From: Thermofilaceae archaeon
GTDB lineage: Archaea; Thermoproteota; Thermoprotei; Thermofilales; B69-G16
Length of the DNA: 10,013 nt
Assembly (NCBI GenBank): GCA_027017165.1
Contig: JALURF010000066.1
Coordinates: 4,149-14,161, forward strand
Direction: 5' to 3'
Position numbers and translations under genes: made by a program. Every line of letters starts with the position of its first letter. Within the stretch, counting starts at the first letter, position 1. The notes below the pieces were generated by a model that made no database searches, had not been told where the DNA came from, and was given only the letters and a program-made list of their open reading frames with translations. Positions 1 through 5,888 of the stretch are shown one piece after another.

Positions 1-425
1 GGTGTAATCTAGTTTTAGATAAAGTTCTAGAAATGGCTTCAGATCTCGATTGTATTGTACATTTACACTTAGAGGAAACACGAGAAGAGACTATTGAAGA
101 CATCTACTCCCGCGTCAAAAGATATCACGCTAAAAGAGTAGTCTTACATCATATAAAGAGTGGATATGTGGGTAGGGCTGTTGAGAAAGGATTATACGCT
201 TCGGTTCCCGCTAGAAGTAGAGATCTAATAGAGGCATTAAAATATGGCTCCTCTTTTGTGATAGAGAGCGATTACCTTGACGATCCGAAAAGACCCGGAG
301 CGGTCGTCGCTCCCTGGTCTATTTACAGGACTTTTAAACGGCTTATAGATAGAGGATATTTATCGGAAATTGAAGCGGAGAAGATACTTGTGGATAATAT
401 AAGGATTCTTTATGATTTAAAGTAA
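1..425 (+). CDS. TatD-like metal-dependent hydrolase (TIM barrel), C-terminal part
   Basis: This is the 3' part of a gene that begins left of the window. The reading frame is open from base 3, and the codons before the first in-frame ATG (base 33) encode NLVLDKVLE, which continues naturally into the protein, so that ATG is internal. The visible part has the pattern of archaeal TatD-related TIM-barrel hydrolases (recalled as COG1099): a strand with VHLHLEE (likely metal-ligand histidines), a strand with VVLHH, then VIESDYLDDPKRPG, where the ESD/DD acidic residues match the late-barrel metal-binding Asp of the family, and a C-terminal helical segment ending ILVDNIRILYDLK. Family members are predicted metal-dependent hydrolases. 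Bacterial TatD is a DNase, but the substrate of this archaeal subgroup is not established, so no substrate is claimed. thiI follows 39 bases later with its own TATA element. Confidence 0.8.
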   Translation, partial: CNLVLDKVLEMASDLDCIVHLHLEETREETIEDIYSRVKRYHAKRVVLHHIKSGYVGRAVEKGLYASVPARSRDLIEALKYGSSFVIESDYLDDPKRPGAVVAPWSIYRTFKRLIDRGYLSEIEAEKILVDNIRILYDLK

Positions 426-428
426 TGG

Positions 429-440
429 TTTATATATAAA
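429..440 (+). promoter_or_regulatory. TATA element for thiI
   Basis: The run TTTATATATAAA begins four bases after the stop codon of the upstream hydrolase. An archaeal transcript would be expected to start about 25 bases downstream of its centre, near base 461, only a few bases before the ATG at 465. This supports a leaderless or nearly leaderless thiI mRNA and argues against the GTG at 441, which directly abuts the TATA run. No BRE was scored. Confidence 0.6.
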
Positions 441-464
441 GTGGAATTTAATGTAGTGCGGGAA

Positions 465-1904
465 ATGATAAAGCACTATTTAGTAAGAATAAGCGGAGAA
501 ATAGTTCTAAAATCAGAGCGAACTAGGGCTAGCTTCGAGAGAAAGTTAGTCAGAAATATAGCTGATATGGCTAGGAGAAGAAATATTAGAGATATCAAAA
601 TTGTTCGTGGTCAAGCAAGACTATTCGTGGAAGCACCGAAGGAAATAGAGAATGTTCTTAAGAGGGTGTTTGGAATATATAGCTTCTCTCCTGTAAAATC
701 AGTAGAATTCGATAACTTGGAGGATTTAGCTATAAAAGCTGAGCAGAAGTTTAAAAAACTGGTGTCAGGGCGTACGTTTGCTGTAAGGGTTAAGAGAGCG
801 GGAAAGCATCAATTCACGTCAATGGATGCTGCACGCGTTATCGGTGCTCGATTATATAGGTATTCTAGTGGTGTAGACTTGAAAAAGCCGGAAGTTGAGG
901 TGTTCGTCGAGATACGCGATCAAACCGCGTATTTATACGATCGTATAATTCCTGGTCCAGGAGGACTTCCCATAGGTGTTAACGGTAAGGCTCTCTCGCT
1001 TTTTTCCGGCGGTTTCGATTCACCAGTAGCCTCGTGGTTTATTTGGAAGAGGGGCGTGGCGTTAGATTTCGTATATTTCAATCTAGGCGGGGTTGACGCT
1101 GTCTACAGAGCAGTACGAGTACTTAAAGTGTTGGTGGAGAACTGGTGTAGCGGGTATTCCCCAAAGATCCATATAGTTGATTTTAGACCCATAGTCGCTC
1201 AAATAATGGAAAAAGTGAAGCCACTTTTAAAACAGGTAGTTCTTCGTAGGTTTATGTATAGAGCAGCTCAGTACATAGCTAGAGAGATAACGGCTAACGC
1301 CTTGGTTACCGGAGAAAGTTTAGGACAGGTATCTTCTCAAACTCTCTGGAATCTATCTGTAGAGGAGGAAGTACTAAACATGCCAATTCTACGCCCCTTA
1401 TTGGGCTTTGATAAACAAGAAATCATGGACTTGGCCAGGAGGATAGGGACTTATGATGAATCGTCAAAAGTTAGGGAATACTGTGCAATTGTAACCGGGC
1501 GCGCAGCTACACGGGCTCGCCTCAAAGAAGTAAAAGAGGAAGAAGAGAAAATCCCCGCCGATTTACTTGAGAAAGCCGTTAATGAAAGGGGAATATATGA
1601 TATCTACAAGATTGACCCGATAGATTTTCTTCCACGAGAGAATATTGTTATAAACTTTATTCCAGAAGAGGCAATACTAATAGATGTAAGAAGTCGCGAA
1701 GAATACGATGCCTGGCATCCGGAGAAAGCCATCCATATAGACGATATTTCCCTAAATTCCCTCCCTCGAGGGAAAGTCGTAATTTTATATTGCGAGTCAG
1801 GAGAGATTAGTTCTGAACTCGCAAAAGATTTGAGAGAAAAAGGCTATACGGCTTATAGCTTTGAAGGTGGAGTTCCACAGCTTAGGAAAAGATTTTGCTC
1901 TTAA
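465..1904 (+). CDS. thiI: tRNA 4-thiouridine synthetase / thiamine sulfurtransferase ThiI with rhodanese domain
   Basis: ThiI adenylates U8 of tRNA and replaces its oxygen with sulfur. In many organisms it also supplies sulfur for the thiamine thiazole. From the ATG at 465 the protein is 479 residues. The N-terminal ferredoxin-like start (HYLVRISGEIVLKSERTR) is followed by a THUMP domain around residues 50-155, then the PP-loop ATP motif SGGFDS at 181-186, and the family motif GESLGQVSSQTL near 283-294. REYC gives Cys340, matching the E. coli Cys344 region. A C-terminal rhodanese-like domain spans about 393-479 with Cys443 in ILYCESGE, matching E. coli Cys456. Both sulfur-relay cysteines are therefore present. 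An in-frame GTG at 441 would add eight residues, but it lies against the TATA run and the ThiI family normally begins at the HYLVR segment, so 465 is preferred. Many archaeal ThiI proteins lack the rhodanese domain. It is transcribed separately from its neighbours. Confidence 0.93.
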   Translation: MIKHYLVRISGEIVLKSERTRASFERKLVRNIADMARRRNIRDIKIVRGQARLFVEAPKEIENVLKRVFGIYSFSPVKSVEFDNLEDLAIKAEQKFKKLVSGRTFAVRVKRAGKHQFTSMDAARVIGARLYRYSSGVDLKKPEVEVFVEIRDQTAYLYDRIIPGPGGLPIGVNGKALSLFSGGFDSPVASWFIWKRGVALDFVYFNLGGVDAVYRAVRVLKVLVENWCSGYSPKIHIVDFRPIVAQIMEKVKPLLKQVVLRRFMYRAAQYIAREITANALVTGESLGQVSSQTLWNLSVEEEVLNMPILRPLLGFDKQEIMDLARRIGTYDESSKVREYCAIVTGRAATRARLKEVKEEEEKIPADLLEKAVNERGIYDIYKIDPIDFLPRENIVINFIPEEAILIDVRSREEYDAWHPEKAIHIDDISLNSLPRGKVVILYCESGEISSELAKDLREKGYTAYSFEGGVPQLRKRFCS

Positions 1905-1916
1905 ATTCACTGATTG

Positions 1917-1957
1917 AAAAATTTATTTAGATTATTGTAGTAAATATTATAGGGGAT
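1917..1957 (+). promoter_or_regulatory. Promoter and ribosome site for the 155-residue gene
   Basis: An A/T-rich TATA-like run AATTTATTTAG (centre near 1925) sits about 25 bases before the purine-rich AGGGGAT at 1951-1957, which ends three bases before the ATG at 1961. The predicted transcript start near 1950 would leave a very short leader holding just the ribosome site. Both elements were judged by eye. Confidence 0.45.
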
Positions 1958-1960
1958 ACT

Positions 1961-2428
1961 ATGGAGGATATTCTAAAAGCGTTAAATGATATAGTCAAGA
2001 GTATTGAAAAGGGCATTGAGGAAGGTACGGTACCTGAAGGCTCTCGAATGTACCTACAGAGACTAGTGAGAGGAATACGAGATACTATAAGAGTCATTGA
2101 CATCGTAGGCCGAGAAAATACTATACAGACCCCTATTTCCCCGAGCGCTAGAAGTGCTATGTACAATTTGAGAAGAGCTTTCTATGCGGTTGTAGGTAGA
2201 TTAAGTAAAGAAGAAGGAGTTGATAAGGATAAAAGTGTAGCTGAATGGAAAAATATAGCTGCAAAACTTGTTGATTTTCTTAATAAAGCTGGAATTTCCG
2301 AAGCTCCGACTAAAATCGTGCTTTCCTATATGATCAAAGAAGAAGATGGGGTAAAATATCTGAAATTCGATAAAGCAGAGATACTCTACTTCGAATTAGA
2401 AGGGATAAAAGAGGTAAAGTTTGATTAA
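1961..2428 (+). CDS. Conserved-looking hypothetical protein, mostly helical
   Basis: I do not recognise this 155-residue protein. It has no signal peptide, membrane segment, cysteine or visible catalytic motif. Residues 1-22 form an amphipathic charged helix (MEDILKALNDIVKSIEKGIE), followed by a likely helix at 27-50, a Ser/Pro-containing linker around 55-63, two more predicted helices at 62-83 and 92-110, and a C-terminal strand-like section (VKYLKFDKAEILYFELEG, 131-148) rich in alternating hydrophobic residues. This looks like a small soluble cytosolic protein, possibly an oligomer or adaptor, but no function is claimed. The ATG has an AGGGGAT site and a TATA run at proper spacing, and codon use matches its neighbours, so it is very probably a real gene. 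It stands alone between thiI (56 bases upstream) and the convergent HMG-CoA reductase gene (40 bases downstream). Confidence 0.75.
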   Translation: MEDILKALNDIVKSIEKGIEEGTVPEGSRMYLQRLVRGIRDTIRVIDIVGRENTIQTPISPSARSAMYNLRRAFYAVVGRLSKEEGVDKDKSVAEWKNIAAKLVDFLNKAGISEAPTKIVLSYMIKEEDGVKYLKFDKAEILYFELEGIKEVKFD

Positions 2429-2468
2429 TAATTCCAGCGGTACTATACAATAATCTTGCGTTAATTTC

Positions 2469-3746
2469 CTATTTACCACTTTCTTTAGTCAGCTCTTCAA
2501 GTAGTTCTTTGGCTCTATCGTAGTTTATCTTTCCCTCTCTGACCATGATCTCTACTATTCTATCTATTAACTCGCCTTTGGCGCCAACAGAAATAGCAAT
2601 ATTCCTAGCGTGAAGCCTCATGTGTCCTCTTTGAATACCCTCGGTTGCCAAAGCCCTTAACGCGGCGAAGTTTTGGGCTAAGCCTACGGCTCCCATGACT
2701 TTAGCAAGTTCATCCGCAGATTTTACGCCTAATATTTTAAGAGCTATTCTAGCCACTGGATGAGCTTTAGTAGCTCCTCCCACTATTCCCACAGCCATGG
2801 GCATTTCTAGAGTTCCTACAAGGTTTCCATCTTTATCTTTCTCCCATTTGGAAAGAGGTTCATAGCGGCCATTACGAGCCGCGTATGCGTGAGCCCCCGC
2901 TTCTATAGCTCTGTGGTCCTGTGCGGTGGCCAGAGCTACCGCTATAACTCCGTTCATTATTCCTTTATTATGAGTGGCAGCCCTATAAGGATCGGCAGCG
3001 GCGAATGCCCAGGCGGCTACTATTCCATCGACTACTTCCTCTCCTCCTATATCTTCTTTATAAACTTTAACTCTAGCTCTGACGAGTCTTTTATCGGCTA
3101 GGTTGGAGACTATTCTAAGGTATACTTTTCCGCCAGTGATTCTCTCAATTGTGGGCGCTACCGCCTCCGCCATAGTGTTGACAGCGTTTGCGCCCATGGC
3201 GTCTTTTACGTCTACGATTAAGTGGACGATAACCATTGGTCCTATCGGCGAGTCGATAACTCTTACCTCGAGGTCTTTAGCTCCGCCGCCTAGTCTCACT
3301 AAGATTGGGTCCTGCTCGTTAGCTATTTCCAGTATTTCCTCTTTATGCTCAAGTATATTCATTCTCTGATACCAGGGGTCTTTTACACCCACGACTTGTA
3401 CTTGACCAATCATGATAGGCCCCGTGCTCTCGACGTGTATCCCCCCGTCCTTTCTCATAAACCTGGCCGCGTTACTGGCAGCGGCTACTACAGATGGCTC
3501 CTCCAGAACCATGGGGACTAGGTAGTCTTTGCCGTTTATTAGAAAGTTTACAGCTACTGCAAAAGGATAGGCCATTGTGCCTATTACGTTTTCGATCATT
3601 CTATCGGCAATATCCAATTCTAAGTTTCCGACTTTCTTAAGCAGGCTTATTTCTTCTTCAGTCAAGTTAGCGAATTCAGCCACTTTTTTTAAACGCTCGT
3701 CAATAGTGAGTTTATAAAAGCCCGGGATTCTCGAAGTTTTCTCCAT
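2469..3746 (-). CDS. hmgA: Class II HMG-CoA reductase
   Basis: This enzyme reduces (S)-HMG-CoA to mevalonate with two NAD(P)H, the committed step to archaeal isoprenoid ether lipids. From the ATG at 3746 it has 425 residues, the size of the soluble class II enzymes (Pseudomonas mevalonii, Archaeoglobus type). All four catalytic residues fit by motif: Glu83 in LEEPSVVAAAS, Lys261 in THNKGIMNG, Asp277 in TAQDHRAIE and His375 in GHMRLHARNIA. Other marks are the cofactor-domain motif DAMGANAVNTMAEAVAP (182-198) and KAHPVARIALKILGV. There is no membrane segment. The frame extends 18 codons further upstream to 3800, but those residues (MQYIYVRPSTTF...) overlie the promoter, and the ATG at 3746 has AGGTGA four bases before it, so it is chosen. 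It is divergent from the winged-helix gene at 3849 and convergent with the hypothetical gene at 1961. The NADH versus NADPH preference cannot be read with certainty. Confidence 0.96.
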   Translation of the reverse strand: MEKTSRIPGFYKLTIDERLKKVAEFANLTEEEISLLKKVGNLELDIADRMIENVIGTMAYPFAVAVNFLINGKDYLVPMVLEEPSVVAAASNAARFMRKDGGIHVESTGPIMIGQVQVVGVKDPWYQRMNILEHKEEILEIANEQDPILVRLGGGAKDLEVRVIDSPIGPMVIVHLIVDVKDAMGANAVNTMAEAVAPTIERITGGKVYLRIVSNLADKRLVRARVKVYKEDIGGEEVVDGIVAAWAFAAADPYRAATHNKGIMNGVIAVALATAQDHRAIEAGAHAYAARNGRYEPLSKWEKDKDGNLVGTLEMPMAVGIVGGATKAHPVARIALKILGVKSADELAKVMGAVGLAQNFAALRALATEGIQRGHMRLHARNIAISVGAKGELIDRIVEIMVREGKINYDRAKELLEELTKESGK

Positions 3747-3750
3747 GCTT

Positions 3751-3793
3751 TCACCTGTTGAGATAAATGTTGTCGAAGGGCGAACATAAATGT
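3751..3793 (-). promoter_or_regulatory. Promoter and ribosome site for HMG-CoA reductase
   Basis: On the minus strand, AGGTGA (plus bases 3751-3756) ends four bases before the ATG at 3746 and is a strong match to the archaeal anti-16S sequence, which fixes the start codon. A TATA-like ACATTTATG (plus 3785-3793) would place the transcript start near 3762, giving a leader of about 16 bases. A second ACATTTAT lies at 3763-3770, 23 bases away. Confidence 0.5.
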
Positions 3794-3809
3794 ATTGCAA
3801 ATGCTAAGG

Positions 3810-3816
3810 TTTATAG
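3810..3816 (+). promoter_or_regulatory. TATA element for the winged-helix gene
   Basis: TTTATAG lies with its centre about 36 bases before the ATG at 3849, so transcription would start near 3839 and leave a leader of about 10 bases. This rules against the in-frame ATG at 3795, which lies upstream of the element. The site is back to back with the HMG-CoA reductase promoter in a 102-base divergent intergenic region. Confidence 0.5.
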
Positions 3817-3848
3817 CCTCGCTCTGCGATAGTAGTACGGTAGTATCC

Positions 3849-4250
3849 ATGAATTTAAGAGAAAAGATCGAGGAGTTAAAAAATAGAGATGACGAATTTG
3901 GAAAATTGCAACTTGATGTGATAAGAGTATTAACGATTTTTAACGGCGTATTGTGGAAGAGCGAGATAATTCCAGATATAATGAAAATTCACGGACACGT
4001 CATGGATTATCTACCTACAGAAAAAATGCTCGAAAAAGTTCTAGAGCAGCTAAAAGCCGACGGAATAATCGATGTGGAAATTAGAGAAAGAGGCATGATG
4101 CTCTCAAGAGGAGTTTACAAGGATAAGCTCATCAAACTTTTAAACCTTGGAGAAGCAAGAGCTGTACTTGCGTCAGACAAGGTGTATAGAGAGTATCTAA
4201 GTCGAAAAATGGAAATGTTACGTCAAGCTCTTCAACGATATGAAGAATAA
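3849..4250 (+). CDS. Predicted winged-helix protein of unknown role
   Basis: I do not recognise a named family for this 133-residue protein. Its N-terminus is a charged helix (MNLREKIEELKNRDDEFGKL). Residues about 21-95 look like a winged helix-turn-helix: QLDVIRVLTIFNGVLWKSEI as helix 1-2, TEKMLEKVLEQLKADGIIDV as a recognition helix leading into the wing, and RERGMMLSRGVYK as the hairpin. A Lys/Arg-rich C-terminal helix (KVYREYLSRKMEMLRQALQRYEE) could form a dimerising coiled coil. It has no cysteine, zinc site or ligand domain. A DNA-binding role is inferred from fold pattern only. The start at 3849 is chosen because a TATA element lies between it and the more upstream ATG. It shares a divergent promoter region with HMG-CoA reductase, so it might regulate that gene or itself. 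Its stop codon is one base from that of the convergent phosphatase gene. Confidence 0.7.
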   Translation: MNLREKIEELKNRDDEFGKLQLDVIRVLTIFNGVLWKSEIIPDIMKIHGHVMDYLPTEKMLEKVLEQLKADGIIDVEIRERGMMLSRGVYKDKLIKLLNLGEARAVLASDKVYREYLSRKMEMLRQALQRYEE

Positions 4251-4251
4251 T

Positions 4252-4728
4252 TCACTTTTTAATATTATCATAGAATTTATACACAAAAAACACTTGGCGG
4301 GGGGATTCTAAGCCTCCGGGTACGATACTCCTTATAGTCTGTATAGCAGCTTCAGGTCGAAAGCCATACCTGTATACCAAGAGACAGGCCGCTATAGTGC
4401 CGCTTCTCCCCAATCCCCCATAGCAGTGTATTACTACGGGCTTTTTCTCGTCAATTTTTCTATCAGCCCATTTCACGGCATTTAGACACTCTTCTACTGT
4501 TGGAACATCAAAGTCTCTCACTGGAAGATGGAATACGTCGAAGTTTTTCCTTTTGAGGAGTTCGAAATAATTCCTAGTTCCTCCAAAATGGTGTAGTTCG
4601 TGATTCTCAACTAAAATTAGCACAGCTTTTGCTCCTCTCTCTTTCCACTCATCGATATCTTTAACTGACCTTGGTATAGAGGATACTGCTATCCTCTTCT
4701 CGAGTATCCATCTGAAGCGAATGCTCAC
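4252..4728 (-). CDS. Protein tyrosine / dual-specificity phosphatase, archaeal small PTP type
   Basis: This enzyme hydrolyses phosphate esters of Tyr and probably Ser/Thr in proteins through a phosphocysteine intermediate. The 158-residue protein contains the CX5R signature HCYGGLGRSG at 101-110, with nucleophile Cys102 and Arg108, and a preceding general-acid loop LPVRDFDVPT in which Asp72 is the best candidate by comparison with the Sulfolobus PTP (known there as an Asp about 27 residues before the Cys). Length and layout match that small single-domain archaeal enzyme, including an early SSIPRS segment. There is no signal peptide, so it is cytosolic. The start is a GTG at 4728 overlapping the TGA stop of the upstream gene (GTGA, four bases), indicating translational coupling with the cyclophilin-like gene. 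The substrate is unknown, and the neighbour may be a partner. Confidence 0.92.
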   Translation of the reverse strand: MSIRFRWILEKRIAVSSIPRSVKDIDEWKERGAKAVLILVENHELHHFGGTRNYFELLKRKNFDVFHLPVRDFDVPTVEECLNAVKWADRKIDEKKPVVIHCYGGLGRSGTIAACLLVYRYGFRPEAAIQTIRSIVPGGLESPRQVFFVYKFYDNIKK

Positions 4729-5489
4729 ACGCTAAACCCTACTAAGTAGTCTAAGAGGTATGCGTATAGCGAAGTCATGGCTTTCAGCAAAGTTGGCAAT
4801 TCGTCTTTCTCTTCGGTAAAACTGGACAGGCAGATATAATTATCCTCGTTTATATCAACTCTTATTGCTTCAAATTCTCTAAAATCAAATCTTTCCTTTA
4901 AATCTTTTTTAATAGCTCTCATCGCATATAGCGCAACTTGACCCGAGTATTCGTCATACTTAGTCATTCCGTCTGTTTCGATGACATATCCAAAATCCTC
5001 TTCATAAATATCGAATCCTATTCTTTTCGTAGCATTTCCGGGCAGTCGAGTTGTCAAGGCGATAGATGGATAACCCTGCCATTCTCTTCTTATAGCTTTA
5101 AAACCTTCCCTTCTAAGCTTCTCTATTAAATCATCTTCTCTATTCCTCTTTCTTTCTAACAATACCTCCACTTCTTCGTCTTCTACTTCTTTTAACATAT
5201 ATAGGGGTCCTATAATCTCTCCTACAACAGATATAGGCGAGTATGGTTGGCTTAAGCCATAGAAAAGACAGAGAGCCCTTCCGGGTCGCCAATAAGCGAC
5301 GTCCCCCGCGTCCACTTGTAGCTTTTCTCTGCCTTTAAATTCTATTGAGGTCTCGAAATAGTATTCTTCTTTCCATCGTATAGCTTTGGATTTGATGGGG
5401 AGATGTTTGATGAGTTCTTCTGAGAATTGATTGTCTGTGATAAATAATGGTATTTCACCATGATTTCCTAGATGTAGGATTAAGTACAT
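4725..5489 (-). CDS. Cyclophilin-like (DUF369-type) domain protein with unassigned C-terminal domain
   Basis: The protein has 254 residues. Its N-terminal part (about 1-105) resembles the small cyclophilin-like beta-barrel family recalled as DUF369/COG2164 (TM1367-like), with the diagnostic stretch AGDVAYWRPGRALCLFYG at 61-78 followed by SPISVVGEIIG at 84-94. That family is usually a stand-alone protein of about 120 residues with no proven catalytic function. Here a charged Glu/Arg-rich linker (about 101-130) joins it to a second domain (131-254) containing LTTRLPGNATKRIGFDIYEE, GYVIETDGMTKYDEYSGQVA and a C-terminal helix, for which I see no known family. There is no signal peptide or transmembrane segment. 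The ATG at 5489 lies about 28 bases after a TTTAAA element, so its mRNA is probably leaderless. It overlaps the phosphatase gene by four bases, suggesting that the two proteins act together. Confidence 0.8.
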   Translation of the reverse strand: MYLILHLGNHGEIPLFITDNQFSEELIKHLPIKSKAIRWKEEYYFETSIEFKGREKLQVDAGDVAYWRPGRALCLFYGLSQPYSPISVVGEIIGPLYMLKEVEDEEVEVLLERKRNREDDLIEKLRREGFKAIRREWQGYPSIALTTRLPGNATKRIGFDIYEEDFGYVIETDGMTKYDEYSGQVALYAMRAIKKDLKERFDFREFEAIRVDINEDNYICLSSFTEEKDELPTLLKAMTSLYAYLLDYLVGFSV

Positions 5490-5513
5490 AATTGGATAAG
5501 GAAATATTCGAAT

Positions 5514-5527
5514 CTTTAAATTTTACC
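5514..5527 (-). promoter_or_regulatory. TATA element for the cyclophilin-like/phosphatase pair
   Basis: The minus-strand run GGTAAAATTTAAAG has its A/T core centred about 28 bases before the ATG at 5489, the spacing of a leaderless archaeal gene. It overlaps the last codons of the acylphosphatase gene, so the pair may be transcribed from here as well as by readthrough from acylphosphatase. Confidence 0.45.
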
Positions 5528-5801
5528 AAAGTATATGGAAATCCCTAAAATCTCCTTTAGGTTTCTCCCAAATGACCTCCACCCTATCTACCCTAGCTAG
5601 TGGAGGTCCTCTTTTACACCATTCAATAGCTTTCTTTACGGCTTCTTCGTCTCCTTCAAAAACAGCTTCTACTCTGCCGTCAGGTAGGTTTCTAACGAAG
5701 CCTTTTAACCCAAGTTTTTTAGCAACCCTAAAAGTGTTTGCTCTAAAGAAGACCCCCTGCACTATTCCCGAAATGTATACATGAGCTCTAACAATTTTCA
5801 T
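5523..5801 (-). CDS. acyP: Acylphosphatase
   Basis: This enzyme hydrolyses the carboxyl-phosphate bond of acyl phosphates such as acetyl phosphate or 1,3-bisphosphoglycerate. The 92-residue protein is of normal family length and has both signatures: GIVQGVFFRANT (12-23) with catalytic Arg20, and GFVRNLPDGRVEAVFEG (34-50) with catalytic Asn38, followed by the conserved GPPLARVDRVEV segment. It is a small cytosolic ferredoxin-like alpha/beta fold. The ATG at 5801 is preceded by GGTG eight bases upstream and an A/T element at the right distance. It is the first gene of a minus-strand block and ends 33 bases before the cyclophilin-like gene. It is divergent from the SLC41-type permease gene, 87 bases away. 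Its physiological substrate is not shown by the sequence. Confidence 0.96.
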   Translation of the reverse strand: MKIVRAHVYISGIVQGVFFRANTFRVAKKLGLKGFVRNLPDGRVEAVFEGDEEAVKKAIEWCKRGPPLARVDRVEVIWEKPKGDFRDFHILW

Positions 5802-5831
5802 CGATTAACACCAATAATCTACCCGTGCTAG

Positions 5832-5849
5832 AAATATTTTAATTTATGA
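5832..5849. promoter_or_regulatory. Overlapping divergent TATA elements (acyP / permease)
   Basis: An 18-base A/T block (AAATATTTTAATTTATGA) lies in the 87-base gap between two divergent genes. Read on the minus strand, AAAATATTT sits 25-30 bases ahead of a start near 5812 for acyP. Read on the plus strand, TTTAATTTATGA sits ahead of a start near 5870 for the permease. The two promoters would share or overlap their TATA sequence, which could make expression of the two genes compete. Confidence 0.45.
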
Positions 5850-5879
5850 CTTTTAGTTTGTAATACCGCTTTCCGCCAC

Positions 5880-5884
5880 GGTGA
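5880..5884 (+). promoter_or_regulatory. Ribosome site fixing the permease GTG start
   Basis: GGTGA ends four bases before the GTG at 5889. The GTG inside this motif (5881) is followed almost at once by TGA in its own frame, so only 5889 opens the long frame. Confidence 0.55.
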
Positions 5885-5888
5885 AAAC

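Noticed and set aside
441..464. GTG at 441 as the thiI start
   Set aside because: It directly abuts the TATA run, while the ATG at 465 fits both the family's normal N-terminus and the predicted transcript start.
1927..2166. A 79-codon minus-strand frame opposite the 155-residue gene
   Set aside because: It is an antisense shadow. The plus-strand frame has better signals and ordinary composition.
2889..3369. Two open frames on the plus strand within the HMG-CoA reductase gene
   Set aside because: They lie wholly opposite a confidently identified gene, have no promoter or ribosome site, and give Ser/Thr/Ile-rich low-information proteins typical of antisense frames.
3747..3800. The 18-codon N-terminal extension of HMG-CoA reductase
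   Set aside because: It covers the promoter and ribosome site. AGGTGA just before 3746 marks the true start.
4938..5129. A short plus-strand frame inside the cyclophilin-like gene
   Set aside because: It is antisense to a gene with a recognised domain and good start signals.
5572..5784. Plus-strand frame across acylphosphatase
   Set aside because: It is opposite an unambiguous acylphosphatase and has Ser/Thr/Pro-rich shadow composition.
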